In this document: piece after piece, positions 12,565-24,900 of the stretch | Position numbering within the stretch: the first letter of the stretch is position 1 | How the letters are laid out: each line of letters opens with the position of its first letter | Notes under the pieces: model-generated | Told to the model about the DNA's origin: nothing | The model's input: only the letters and a program-made list of their open reading frames with translations | Database searches by the model: none | Program-made: the position numbers and the translations under genes | From: Ulota crispa | Lineage: Eukaryota > Streptophyta > Bryopsida > Orthotrichales > Orthotrichaceae | Length of the DNA stretch: 64,000 nucleotides | Assembly (NCBI GenBank): GCA_963920765.1 | Contig: OY987243.1 | Location: forward strand, 5,270,001-5,334,000 | Reading direction: 5' to 3'

Positions 12565-12803
12565 AATATAAATTTAGTAATTTAATAATACATGTAGAAA
12601 AAAAAAACGCGGTCGTTGTTATAGACATACTAAACACAAAACAAAATAGACTTCTTCTAAAGAAGTTTGAAAGTGTTTAACAAGATGTATGAAAAATAAA
12701 ACTATAATTGATAAGTGAAGACAGTATAAAAGTAATGCCAAAAAGATGAGCTAGAAACTTAAAGAGATGCGTTGTTGAAAATGAAGACTCCTCAATCTTG
12801 ACC

Positions 12804-13045
12804 TCTATATATACTTTTAAGTAGGAAACATTTCAGCAACTTTTACTAGAAGTTTCCGGAATATTCTAACTTCTTCTGCAAGTTACTTCTATTGCGGAAG
12901 CTTCTCAAGAAGCTTCCACCTATTTAAGAGATATTTCCTAAGCAATTTCTATATTTTTCAAGAAGGTTCTATAAGCTTCCACAAGTTTCCAAAAAGTTCT
13001 ACAAATATCTACAAGCTTTTAGATAATTCTACAAGCTTCTATTCT
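12804..13045 (-). promoter_or_regulatory. Heat-shock-element array with TATA-like sequence, array 1
   Basis: A perfect four-unit heat-shock element, GAAnnTTCnnGAAnnTTC, lies at 12849-12866. GAAGCTTC pairs follow at 12897-12904 and 12909-12916, and many looser GAA/TTC pentamers run to 13045. A TATATATA-type box is at about 12806-12815. Reading leftwards the order is heat-shock array, TATA box, leader, then the gag remnant at 12564, as in an LTR promoter. Heat-shock factor binding is inferred from the motif only. Confidence 0.55.
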
Positions 13046-13569
13046 ATGTCCGTAAAAGCCGCAAAGTTTCGGAATGATAAAATAAATAGGTTGTAACACT
13101 ATCTCTATAAATCTAGCTTTGTCAAATTGTCGTACAATTAAGTCTGTAAATTCTTGTTTTGATCTACTAACAACACGGATATCAAGATTGAAATTGAATA
13201 TTTGGACATGAAGTTTATTCAACTTTATAAATATTTATAACAAAGATATAAAACACTACTACTTCAGAATTTGATAATCATCAATTTCTAATACACCTTG
13301 CAATTTTTAATAGAATGATAATCATCGCTTTACTTAAACTAGAAAGTTTTGATGATGTAGAAGTAAGTCTTACTAAACTATCAATGATGCACTCAAAAAC
13401 AAGAGTAAAACAAGAAATCAAAACAAAAACTAAAGATGTACTAAAACTGAGGGCTTGTGATATAATCCAAATGGTAACATTACAAAACAAGATCAAAACA
13501 AAAAGATAAAACTTGAAAGTCAAAATTTAAAATAAAAAGATAAATTGTTGAAATTGAAAAACCTCTCAA

Positions 13570-13875
13570 TCTCAATTCATATATATACTTGAGGATTGAA
13601 GCTTCACCGTCAATCTTTGAAAATTACTTAAATTTCCTCAAGTTTGGAAGCTGCTTGAGAAGCTTCCTCCACCTTGGAAGGTGCTTAAGCTGTTTCTACC
13701 AGATATGAAGCTTCTTGAAAAAATTTCAATTTTGTAGAATTTTTTTAGGAACTTCTATCTTTCTAGAACCTTTTAAAACTTCTAACATTTTAGAACCTTC
13801 TAGAATTTTACAGATCTTACTAATACATTCTATAGTTTTCTAGAAATTTTTAATAGTTTCTACATTTTGAATAGT
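13570..13875 (-). promoter_or_regulatory. Heat-shock-element array with TATA-like sequence, array 2
   Basis: Perfect three-unit elements GAAnnTTCnnGAA lie at 13707-13719 and 13793-13805, with two-unit sites at 13659-13666 and 13761-13768 among many loose pentamers. TATATATA lies at about 13579-13587. Sequence around the TATA box (GTTGAAA-TGAA, CTCAATCT, ATATATACTT) resembles array 1 about 770 bp away, so the two are diverged copies, possibly paired or nested LTRs. Confidence 0.5.
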
Positions 13876-14812
13876 GGCTAATTTGTTCAAGTCCATGATA
13901 ACATCCACCTAAGTCTTAAAATGAAGTAATAAATAATAAGTAAAAAGTGTTACCTTCTTGAAATGAAGTTAGATAAATGTTAGATATAAAAATAGCTTTA
14001 TCCCTCAATTTTTGGACAAAATCCCAAAATTTCAGTTGCAAGATAAATAACATGCTTGCCTAATGAGCAAACATAATTACATTTCCATCATATATTCTTT
14101 TCTACAAATTAAAATGAGTTGAAAACTGTTGCATTGAAAAGGTGTTCTTTGGGCATACACCTTCTAAAATTTTGTGAAATATATCCATTATTTTATAAAT
14201 AATAGCTTGCTCAAAATCTTTAAATTGCCAAAAAAAAATTATTTGGTCCTTTAGAAATTGATATTGTTGCTGATTACCTCTTGCATGGAAATTCTTTCCA
14301 AATGACACTTTTTCAACTATAACATTTCTCAACAAATTGCTTTATTACTTGCAAATGATGATAAGAAGTGTGTCATGTATTGTACATTCAAATTGTATGC
14401 ACTGTGAACTAATAAAAATTATCAAAATGCTTCAAGCATGCATAGTATTTTTTGCTTTTTAATTGTTGGCTTATATGCTAACTTGTTGTTTTTATAAGAG
14501 TTTACCTTTTGCTCAATCTCCGTGTTTGTGCTCTTTCCATGTTCACTTGTAAAATCATAAATACTATCTTCAACATACTTGGACATATTAATCTCACATT
14601 GAAAATCAAAGATTATGAAAATCATTAGTAATGGAGAGGATAACAACATGACTCGTTTTAAATATCACTCTTCAATTTTGAAACAAACACATTATTAAAT
14701 CATTTACAATAAAGGTGATTAATTTGCATTAATTCAAATTGTTTGTCTATATAAAATATTTGTTTATTTATGTCTATTGTAGCTCTATTATTCTTGTTTT
14801 TTGAAATTTAAT

Positions 14813-15047
14813 TTAACCCTTAATCAACCATAGGGGCATAGTATATACGTTGACATATAGTTGTTATTTGCTACCAATAAGAAATTTTAATTTGAGATTT
14901 CAAGTAGCTCACTAGAACCGCATTGATCTATTCTTCAACTTCTTTGTTGGTCTTAAATGTAGTAGAGGTGTGGATCCATTCCACATACAAGAAAAATACC
15001 CTATATTGTATTGGTCACAAAGGGCCTTTTAGTCATTTAAGGGTTAA
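14813..15047. mobile_element. TTAACCC-ended MITE, copy 1
   Basis: It starts TTAACCCTTAA and ends TTAAGGGTTAA. The interior shares long runs with two other copies (19799-20031 and 20128-20339), for example GTATATACGTTGA, TTTGCTACCAA, AATTTTAATTTGAGATTTCA and GTGTGGATCCATTC. TTAA at both ends suits a piggyBac-like insertion. No coding capacity. Confidence 0.65.
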
Positions 15048-15587
15048 AGCACTAGCTTTACACTATAATTGAGATAAATTTGATTATATCCAAATTCACA
15101 AACCTTAGGTGGACATCTATGAAATAATATTTGATTTCGTTAAACCTTATTGAACACAACTTTTCACCCATCTAAATGTGAAGCATTTGACTTATAAGCT
15201 CAAGTCAGACTAGTAGGTGATCTAACTTGCATTTATTAAAATTGCAATCAAGCCTTGATTAACAATTTTGAGCCCTCCAAGAGCCCCTTGCAAAGTCTCA
15301 AAAAGGATTCTAAGATAACTGCTTACTATAACAAGCAAATTAGTAATCCCCAATACCCACCTTTTGAGTTCAATGCAATCATGAAAGTTATATTGTTATG
15401 CCATCCCAATTGGACAATGCTAAGGATATAATTGTACAGTATCTAGAAGTATTGTTACATAGGCCCACTTTTGGCATTCTAAAGAAGCATGTATAATAAA
15501 GAATATAAATGATATTTTATTTTCATATTGTTGGTACTTGATTCTTATGCAATTTCAATCAAGCATACCAAATTTTAGCTACTAAAA

Positions 15588-16322
15588 GGGTAGTTGCAAG
15601 AAACACTTCATAGTTTTGTCTCAAACATCCTTAAAATTGGTAGTACTAGGTAGTACTATGAGCTTTTGAAAGATTTTTTTAAAATAAAATAAAATATAAA
15701 AAATTTGTAAAGCCTTAAAATAGCATATTCATGAAAATTCAGACTTAGTAAAAGTTTATTCTAAAAGTTATGCACAAAAATTGAGGGACAGAAATTACCA
15801 ACTAAAAGACAATTTTCATTTTGCTTTTTAGAAAATAGTAAAAAAAATCAAAAAAATAAAACAAAAAATGGCCATTTTTGATTTCCCTCATTAGCTTGAA
15901 CCAATGCAAGTATTTTTTGGAGGAAGGTTTTTGTTTTTCACTAATGGAGGGAGAAAGGATGCCCACTTTGAGACAATGTGCAGGGTAGAGATTTTTTAGT
16001 TTTGTAAAACTAGTCTACAAGTTTGTGTAATGATGCTTTCTAAACCACTACCCTGATTTAAGGCAGCAAATTTGCTTTTTCGGACCCAATGTAGTATTAA
16101 AAACCCCCAAAACCACAAAGGTAGACCTGCAATCAGGGCCCCCTTATAAATAGAAAATAATTTTAAAAAATAACAAAAATTTAAGGAATGTCAGTAACTT
16201 TGATGTTCACCTTACCCTAAAATCTCAAGTCAAAAGAACTTGTTACGCAAAAGATACAAGCCTATTACCTCCCGCCCAAGAGGGAGGGGACAGAATGTAG
16301 TACAAGTGTTTCTTGCAATTAC
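15588..16322. mobile_element. Inverted-repeat element with GGGTAGTTGCAAGAAACACTT ends
   Basis: A 21-bp terminal inverted repeat (15588-15608 against 16302-16322) differs at one position. About 735 bp, no transposase frame. AAAA flanks both sides but is too simple to count as a target duplication. No second copy was noticed in the window. Confidence 0.55.
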
Positions 16323-16413
16323 CCAAAAACCAAAATCCTATTTTTGGTGAATCACCTTCATTAACATTCATGGTTTTACATGATAATTGATTAAAAACAT
16401 TGGTGATGAGTTT

Positions 16414-17023
16414 TTAATCCATTAAGGTCTAGTCGACTAGTTTTTGGTCCATTTTTACTCTTTTTCGTTGGTAGGGAGAGCATATCAGAGAAGTTGAGGA
16501 TGTGGCAAAGGAGACGGGTGTAGGCAATTAAGAACCCCATAGCTTGAAACAAAAAGCAGGTTTAGCTGAACTGCCACCTTGTTAAGGCATTGGAAAAACT
16601 CAAGAAGTATTGGCTGCCAAAATATAGGAATGAATGTAGATAGATGGTCATAATCAGTAAAGACCAAATACTTGTATGCATTCCCAAGAATCCAAGTTTT
16701 TTGTAAACCCATTGTCACTCTAAAGAATTGCCACGTGGTCTATTAAGCATCAAGAAAGAACAATCCATAAAGAAATATGATCCACCACCGCAAAGACCAC
16801 AATGTTTATACAAAAATGCATACATGCACATTTAAATTAACCCACCTGAAAACAAAATCAAATGTAAAAAAATGATGCATACCCATAAACCATGCATGAC
16901 AATGCCATCCATACTATTGGATCTATTGTACACATTTGTATTCTTTGTTAGTATGAGTTTTTTCAAAACATCAAAAAAGGCCTTGTCCACCCCCAAAATT
17001 GACCACAGACCTTAATGGATTAA
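16414..17023. mobile_element. Inverted-repeat element with TTAATCCATTAAGGTCT ends
   Basis: A perfect 17-bp terminal inverted repeat lies at 16414-16430 and 17007-17023, enclosing about 610 bp without coding capacity. Probably a non-autonomous DNA transposon. No second copy was noticed here. Confidence 0.5.
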
Positions 17024-18430
17024 GGGTTGATTGCATGGACACGTAGGAAATATTCATATACACATCTTTCCTTCTAATAAGCATTTCCAAAAAGAGCTTC
17101 TAAATTCCTTTTGTCATGATTACAATGTGGAAATGAACATGTCCAAATTTTGCAAAATAGATATTTCTTTATAATGATCAAATTTTGTTATTTGACTCAT
17201 ATGCTGTGACTAAATTTGTACCTTTGAACATGAAAATATTTTTGTTTAGCCAAAAGCTAGTTTAAAAATAGAAATATCAATTTTACAAATTTTGGTCTTA
17301 CCTAACCCCACATTGAAGTCTTTATCAATCATAATTTGGTTACGTAGGGGTGTATGTTTTAACATGAAAAAGGCTCATATAAGTGTTCTCTATACATTCA
17401 TGCAATCAAATCTCAAGAAATTCATCACCGATTTTCTTTAATTGATTTTCATATAAAATCATGAATTTAGCACAAAACAATTAACCATTAATAGGAATTT
17501 GGTTTTTAGGAACCAAAATTTGATATGCTTAATTGGGATTGCATAAGAATCAACACCTCTGATTCAAAGTAACAAAATCCCAACTTTACTATGCATTATG
17601 CAAAGTTTTTTGAACAACAAAATAGGCATGTACGTATCTTGACTATCTTCATGTAAGGGTACTGTATAATAGAATCATCAATTCTATCTTATTTTGTTTG
17701 AATAGATGAGTGAAGTACTTGGACAATGACTAGTGAGTACATTTACATAATTATGAGGGCAATATCTTATGTATTGTTTTGGATTGTGCATGTGGCTAAG
17801 ATCCTTCATACAAGATAACAATAAACATAAACAATTTTTCCTATAATCATATTAGCATGCTTATAATCTCCAAAAATAGCTTGCTTTGTCAAATATTGGG
17901 GGGCTCAAAATTTTCCTAGTGATTGTGACAGTGAAATAACCAACTGATATCTCTAAAATAGAGGATTAAAAAACCATTTTTTTAAAGCACAAAAAATATA
18001 ATCAATGAGTCCAATATTCAAGGAGATATTTTCATTAGCTACTATTCAAAATCATTGGAATCTAGCATGTCCATTTTTAAATTGGCAATTAATACTCAGG
18101 TTTTCAAGAAATATGTTATACAAATTACACTTATAATGCATTATGTCAAGACTTAATGAATATGATGAACTTCTAGAGCAAATGAGATGTTGAGCAATCA
18201 TTAAAGCGTAACAACATGGGGGAGTTGTAAGCTATTTGGTTGCCTAGGAGGGATTTGGACAGAAGAGAGGGCCCCTAAACCATAAACCTGTGAGAGCTTT
18301 GCTAACATTGCCACATGAGTAGTCTAATAGTAGTCTTCGCTGGTCGCCTCATTGCCATGTCAGCTAATAATATTAAATTAAAATTTTAATAATTTCTTGA
18401 AAAAAAATCTAAACTTTTCTTATTTTATTC

Positions 18431-18500
<70 letters not shown>
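18431..18500. repeat. ATT/TTA trinucleotide microsatellite
   Basis: About 23 uninterrupted TAT/TTA units. Likely polymorphic between individuals. Confidence 0.97.
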
Positions 18501-18686
18501 TTAATTTGAATTTTTTGAGGACTATTCCCAACTTGGCTGTTCCCCAAAGCTTGCGGCCGTGTTAGGGGTCCAAATTGTTTTTAATGACTTCTATAGGTTC
18601 CTTGCTTAGCAATATGCATTTGCATTGCTAGATTTTTAATTGTCTAGCACTAAGTTTTGGATTATTGATGTTAGAGATTTTTGTTA

Positions 18687-18815
18687 ACTACAAGGACACA
18701 ATGTCAATTTGGGCATTTTCTGTCATTTGGGCATGTTGATTTGGACATTTTTTTTGTCATTTTGGATACATTTCATTAATTTGGACATGCCAATTTGGAC
18801 ACTTTTTCTTGTAGT
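18687..18815. mobile_element. CACTA-like miniature element
   Basis: The left end is ACTACAAGGACAC and the right end is the inverse of CACTACAAGAAAAAGTGTCC. The terminus CACTACAAGAAAAA is a common plant CACTA (En/Spm) end. Inside are repeated words built on TTTGGACAT and TTTGTCATTT. A related stretch with TTTGTCATTTTGGACAC lies in the intron of the enoyl reductase (about 57700-57810). No clear 3-bp target duplication. Confidence 0.5.
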
Positions 18816-19798
18816 GATATTGTTGTCTCCACATCATTTGTTCTAAGTCTTGATACTTTGCCTTAGACTTTCAACTTCTCATAATCTTGAACTCTAAAGC
18901 TACAACTCTTGTTGTATTGATCTTATTCACTTGTAGTCCTCTTTTGCTCTTCAATATTTGCAAATTTTCCTTGTTGATTATTTTTGTCCTTGTTGTGGCT
19001 TGCAATGCCCTCCTTATTCGGATATTCTTGTTGTTTGTTGTTGCAATTGCTTTTTTGATGAACAAATCTTATTGAACTATCACTCTTCCATTCAATTTGG
19101 TCTTTGTTACGGCTTGCAATATCCTTCCAGCTCTTGTGCAAGTTGATGGTTATTATTATTATTGTTATTGCTTGTAATATCTGATTTGCTTTCTTCATTC
19201 AAATTGTTACACTTCCAAAGAAGTTGGTTGTCCTATGCTCTCTTTGTGACTAACATCAATATATTATGTGAGATAGTGGTCATTGTTGTTGTCATAACTT
19301 GCAACAATTGATCAACTTCATGCTCTTGCCATTGCAACCATCCACAAGTTAGTTTTTTTTAATGACGTGGCTTGCACGCCCTCTTTGTGAGTTTGTTGTT
19401 GTTGTCATTGTGACTTCTAGCACTTTTTGATTCTTTCAAGTTCATAGCTAGCTAGTCTTAATTGTATTTAACATGGCATATGGTTTTTTTTAATCTTCGT
19501 TACTCTTCCATGGTAGCTAGCTTATCAGACCTCTTGGTCCTTGTTATGGTTCTTGGTTATACCTAATATAGTATTTATTGATTCTCCTTGCAACAATTGC
19601 AATGATTAACTAATTGCAAATTTTTTTGTGATAATTGTGGATTTGTGGTACTAATTTTGCATATGGTGTTGCTTTCTTTCTTCATATTGGCCTTGTGGTG
19701 TTAGCTATACCTATAATATTACTGTTCTCCTTCCTCATTGCAAGCTTAATCTCTTATTAACGTTATGATCCAAGAAAATTACAAGTTCTTATTAACCC

Positions 19799-20031
19799 TT
19801 AACCCTTAAAAGTCCATAGGGCATAGTATATACGTTGACTATAATTGTCATTTGCTACCAAGAAGAAATTTTAATTTGAGATTTCAAGTAGCTCACTAGA
19901 ACCACATTGATCTATTCTCCAACTTCTTTGTCGGTCTCAAATGTAGTAGAGGTGTGGATCCATTCTAAATACAAGAAAAATACCTCGTATTGTACTAGTT
20001 GGAGCGGCATGCTCAGACGTTTTGAGGTTAA
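19799..20031. mobile_element. TTAACCC-ended MITE, copy 2
   Basis: It starts TTAACCCTTAAAAGTCCATA (preceded by another TTAACCC) and ends AGGTTAA. The interior matches copies at 14813 and 20128. Confidence 0.65.
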
Positions 20032-20127
20032 CAAATAAGTCTCTTGTTAAAAATTTGATTGTGATACATTGTGAATTTTAGCACATTCTAGATTTGATTA
20101 ACATTTGAACAACCAAGCTACTATAAT

Positions 20128-20339
20128 GCATAGTATGTACGTTGCCGTATAATTGACAATTGCTACCAACAAAAAATTTTAATTTGGGATTTTTACTACC
20201 TCACTAGAACAACATTGATCTGTATTCTAGCTTCTTTGTTGATCTCAAATGTAATTAAGGTGTGGATGCACTCCAAATACAAGAAAAATACCTTATATAG
20301 TACTGGTTGCAAAAGGCTGCTTGGTCGTTCCAAGGTTAA
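20128..20339. mobile_element. TTAACCC-family MITE, copy 3, left end lost
   Basis: It is homologous to copies 1 and 2 from GCATAGTATGTACGTTG onward and ends CAAGGTTAA; the TTAACCC left terminus is not present. It lies about 100 bp from copy 2 in the same orientation. Confidence 0.6.
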
Positions 20340-20519
20340 CCATACGACAATCCTACTCACATGGAAATGATTGACAAAACTTTTGTTTCCCAACAATGGG
20401 AACATGCTTTACCAAACACCAATAAAGGCCTAGGATCTTTTACAAACTTGGCCGCGCTTGGAAATCTGCCCATAAAATACTACTTTTTGCAAATAAACAT
20501 ACCAATATGCAAGGATACA

Positions 20520-20686
20520 GAATACCGGTGTACTTGGATACACAGTACATGTATACTTGGGATACAGAATATCGGTACACTTGATTACAAAATACCGGCA
20601 TACTTGAATACACAATACCGGTATACTTGAGTACACAATAGTGGTATACTTGGATACACAATACCCGTATCTATAGAGATACAGTA
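20520..20686. repeat. Degenerate 23-bp tandem repeat, about 7 units
   Basis: Units are built on ATACCGG(T/C)ATACTTG(A/G)-TACACA. Because 23 is not a multiple of 3 and stops are rare in the unit, it creates spurious open frames on both strands, including a 200-residue one on the minus strand. Confidence 0.85.
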
Positions 20687-21099
20687 CTGCAGAATCACAA
20701 GAGGTTGACAGGACATAAAAGTACTGAGGACACTGAAAAGGCGGATGTGGCGGAGCAGAAGTGACGGCAAAGATATGTGGCGCAGAACGATGAAAGCTTT
20801 GTGTGGCAACAAGCGCCTCGCCCATCCATATTCCCTGACTCAAAGAAGAGCGAGCAACCTCCGCCTCTACAGTAGCCAGGGACATGACCTGATGACCACC
20901 CCCGCAATAGCAAGCACACAACAGATTCACGCACCAGATTCCTCGCCCAAACCAGAAAAAGTGCGAAATCCACCACCACCACCAACGAGATCCGTTCTGG
21001 AGACATGGCGACGCAGGATCTGAAGCCAGCACCGGAGGAGCCGCACCCGCAGTGCGTGTTCAGTATACTTTGAACTGCGAGGATGACGATGCGAACTGT

Positions 21100-21964
21100 C
21101 AATTGTCCGGAACAACTGCACCACCAGATTCAGCTGTAAAACTTCAATCTTTTCTGTAGCCGCTGTAGCTCCACACTCGTCTACAGTTCCCGTGCACCTG
21201 CTTTCCTGCTACTGTAGCCACCGACGTGGCCCTTTCTCCTGCACAAAAGTGCGTCATCCCCAAATTGGCGTCTTTCTTGCAACCCCGCCTTCGTCGTCTT
21301 CGTACCTCACGTTCCTCATCGTCTACTCTTTTCCCTCGCTCTGTTTTTTTGTGGTGCCCCTCTTGCCTCTCCTCCGTGTCTTTGGCTGTGCACTTTCGCT
21401 TCCAGTGATTCGTGAAGATTCTCGACTGAGGAGCGTTGGTGGTGGTGGTGGTGGTGGTGGTGGAGCTGTCTTTGGGGTTCACTCGTTTGCTTCGGACACT
21501 ACTGTGTGCCAGGTTCGCCTTGCAAGCGAATGGTGTGCCCGAGCATTGTATCCCCTACTGGTTGCGTTGGTGTTCACATTCCATTTGGCGCTTTGTTTTT
21601 GGATTCGGAGCTGCAATTGTTGACGGAGTTCGTGAAAACAGTTGCGTGAATTCTGGTGTAAATGCTCATGCGGATGGGCAGTGCAGCGAAACTTTTCAAC
21701 AGGGGCAACCGTGCTTGTTCGTGACTGGTAGTTCGATTTGCAAAGGCATTGCAAGGAAATGAGTGTTTAGAGAATTAGCAGAGGTGCAGGATCTGCTCGG
21801 GCTTTTTTTTCTCTGTCCCGTGAATTGATCTGCAATGGTGGTACTGCAAGGAAATGAAAGTTTGAGAGGGAGCAACAGAGGGTGAAAGTGCCACATGGTG
21901 GGCATGGCAGCACAATTGCTCTGCTCCACTGACATTCCCCCAGGCTGCCCCCCGGGCTTTATGA
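21100..21964 (+). promoter_or_regulatory. DET1 upstream region and probable 5' leader
   Basis: This sequence is clearly richer in C and T than the desert to its left, which suits a transcribed leader. It has a GGT run at 21437-21463 (9 units) and pyrimidine tracts around 21220-21400. An in-frame TGA lies immediately before the DET1 ATG. No TATA box stands out, and leader introns cannot be excluded. Confidence 0.35.
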
Positions 21965-24900
21965 ATGTGGAAGCGGAGTGAGAACATTGTGCATCGGCTT
22001 TTCTTTCGACAAGTCACCTCCGGCCGCCCCAATCGCAATGTACGTCACATCTCTCATACTCGGGTCACATGTGGTTTCTCTCTCTCAAAACCTTCAAAGT
22101 TCAGAGTCACTCAACATTGTAAGCATTTTATGTGCATGTCACGGAGTTCACTCCATAGCACTCATTCACAATCTACAGCATGTCTTCCTCATGAGTTGCA
22201 ATAGTTATGAGACATTCACATTCTACATCATGTTTTCTTCACGAGTTGCAATAGTTTTGAGACATTCCCACGTAACGGTTCTAAATCTGCGTTGTATTAT
22301 CTGTTGCCATGAACCCTAAGTTTTGTATGTATGATTTGTGTGCAGATACATAGGGCACGAGAGTTTTATGAGAACGTCGTACCGAGCCACACGGTCTACG
22401 AGGTGGACTGCCCCGATCAATGGTGGCGCCGGTTCACCAATGACGGGCAGTACTTGATCTGTTTCAGCAAGACATCTCAAGACCTGCTCATCTACAAGCC
22501 TCTGTGGCCCTGCTACAGCACCACCCTCGATGCCGCCCATGATCTCCCTCCCAAGTTTCGCAAGTTCGAGAGCTACTTCACCTTGCTGCACCAGATTCCT
22601 CTTGGGAGGGCCCCCAATGAGGTCATCTGCAAGGATTTCTTCCTGTCCACGGAGAACAACATGTATGGCATTTTTGCCACTTCCACTGCTCCGGATATCA
22701 ACGCCGCAGTCACCAACGGTTCCGTGCCGGGCGTTCCCTGTATCGAAAAGATAACCTTCCTGGTGGTTCGGTTCGCTGATGGCGTCATAACGGGACGTTC
22801 CGTCTTTAAGGATGATTACATCCACTTGGCTTACAATGCTGGTGTTTTCCTGCATGAAGACCTTCTGGTTGTGTTATCCATTCGCTTCCAGCACATTCAC
22901 ATTCTTCAGGTCCGAGATGGCGGCATCTTTTTGGACGTGCGCACCATCGGTGATTTCTGCCGAGAAGACGACGAGCTGCTCCTCAACTCTCAGTCCCAGG
23001 TAACAATTTACACACTTTCGCTTAATTCTTTTCACTTTTCTCTCCGATTGATGTCTCAACACAAAATCGGGTACACGAAGAATAGTTTTCTTTACTGATT
23101 TTCATGGTACTACTTCGGTGGCTAACTAGTACACGAATAAAGTGGTTTTCATCTGTTGGAGGACTAGTCTCGGGACATTCTGACAACCTCTTGTGCGCAG
23201 GCGGAGTCTAATTTCCAGGAGGGTCAAAAGCTGCAACGGAAAGCGAGACGGCGAGTGCAAGAAGAAGAGCCCTTCACCTCTTCGGCACATGCCAGCAAGG
23301 CCCAGAGGATGAAGGCATATACATCATTGATTGACAGGAAGCGGCCACGTTATCACCGGGATGTTAACAGCAGAGCCCCGCATGACGACTTCGGTGCCAA
23401 TGGTGGTGACGAGATAGACATTCTTTATGACGGGTACTTCCGAGGGCTTTTCGCAGGTGGAGACGGAACGCCAAACGGCAACGGCAGTGCAAGGGCACAC
23501 AGAGGAGGGGAAAACGACAATGGCAACCTGCGTCATGTTCGAAGGTTTCATTTCAGAGCTGCAGCTTCAGGGAGCTACTCCAATGGCACTAGTCATGTAC
23601 AAGGAGATTCTCGTTCTTATGAGCGCCGTTTTGACAGGGATCACTACAATTATGAGACCTCATCTGGGCGTCGACAGGAGAGTCTGGCAGGACGTCAGTT
23701 CGCAAGGGACTATGAAACGTCTGCTGGTCGTCGACACGGGATGAACCCTTCTTCTAGTGGCAGCTTGTACAGTAGTAGCGGTAGTGACATTGCAAGCCAT
23801 TCCACCGCTGATTTGGGGTCTTCTAATGCCACCACTGCACAGCACGAGTTTTCCAGCCACGTGGACGAGGCTGGTCCCAGTGAACGGTGGATACGCCCGG
23901 TGCCCAGCGTGTCTAGGTCAATTCTGCCGCCTCAGAATCGATCAGGTCATCAGGAGCTTGGTTTGGGTGATGGGCCATCTCGGGAGGGTGGAGAGCAGAC
24001 CACCATTAATGCTGAAACTATTGGTGGTAGGCAATTAGGAGCAGGTACTTCTGTCGTTTCACTTGCTTCTGGTGGTTTGAGGGGAGGTAGAATGCACTCC
24101 GAGAATGCTGCAGCAGATGCAGCTCAGAATGGAAGTCAAATCCTTCGCGGGCTCAAGCAGCGGCTGTTATCGTTTATCTTGCAGGGAATCCAGAACGATG
24201 ACACAACTCCTGCTGACGTAAGTGGTCTTGTTGCTGGCATCTTATATCTAATATCCTATTTCGTTGAACCTCTCTTGAACGTGTCTACTTTTGTACCACA
24301 TCTTTGTGGCAATGGAGTCTGACATTTGTTGTAATCGTGTATCAGAAAGCGCAACGACTGAAGCGGTTTTACTACCATTTTCAACACTACGTGGATTTGG
24401 TGATGTGGAAGGTAGGTTTTTATGATGAATCTAGGATGCTCGGTTACTGAGTTTGGTCTTTGCATTTTTGGGTTACTTATGAGGTGATGTTTTTAGAGTA
24501 TGTTTGAAAAGCTTGAGAAGCTGAGTACTCGGCTATGTGTCTTGACAGGTGCAGTTTTTGGATCGATACCATCTGCTTATCAAGTTCGGAAGTGTTGACG
24601 GAGTGGTATGTACGGTCTTTGTGTCTCTATATTCTGGCTGTCTGTTCCTGAGGTTTATTGTGGTAAAGCTTTTGGCTTGTGATGGTCTGCTGCCATTGCT
24701 AGTTCTTTTTGTTACTAATCGCAGGGGCTAGATTACTGTGCGTCATGTTTTTGATAGTACTGATCGTCGTACACGCTTTTTTGTTGCACTCAGGTACTTC
24801 GAAATTCTGAAGCTTCACACCAAACGGCCTTTTTAGCTATTTACAACATGGAAACCACGGAGATACTGGGCTTCCATCAAGTAATATTAACTAACATTTA

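Larger units (their letters stand above)
10288..21964. other. AT-rich gene desert, 11.7 kb, repeat-derived
   Basis: No host gene is supported here. The first 200 bases are the UBA3 promoter. The rest holds a decayed Ty3/gypsy gag fragment (minus, about 11850-12564), two heat-shock-element arrays (12804-13045 and 13570-13875), several inverted-repeat elements (14813, 15588, 16414, 18687, 19799, 20128), an ATT microsatellite, a 23-bp tandem repeat (20520) and, from about 20700, GC-richer sequence that becomes the DET1 upstream region. Between 18880 and 19760 loosely repeated words such as TTGTTGT and GCTTGCAAT suggest a decayed tandem array. Confidence 0.6.

Noticed and set aside
20430-21032. 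200-residue open frame on the minus strand
   Set aside because: Much of it is a readout of the 23-bp tandem repeat, which is open in several frames; no domain is recognisable.
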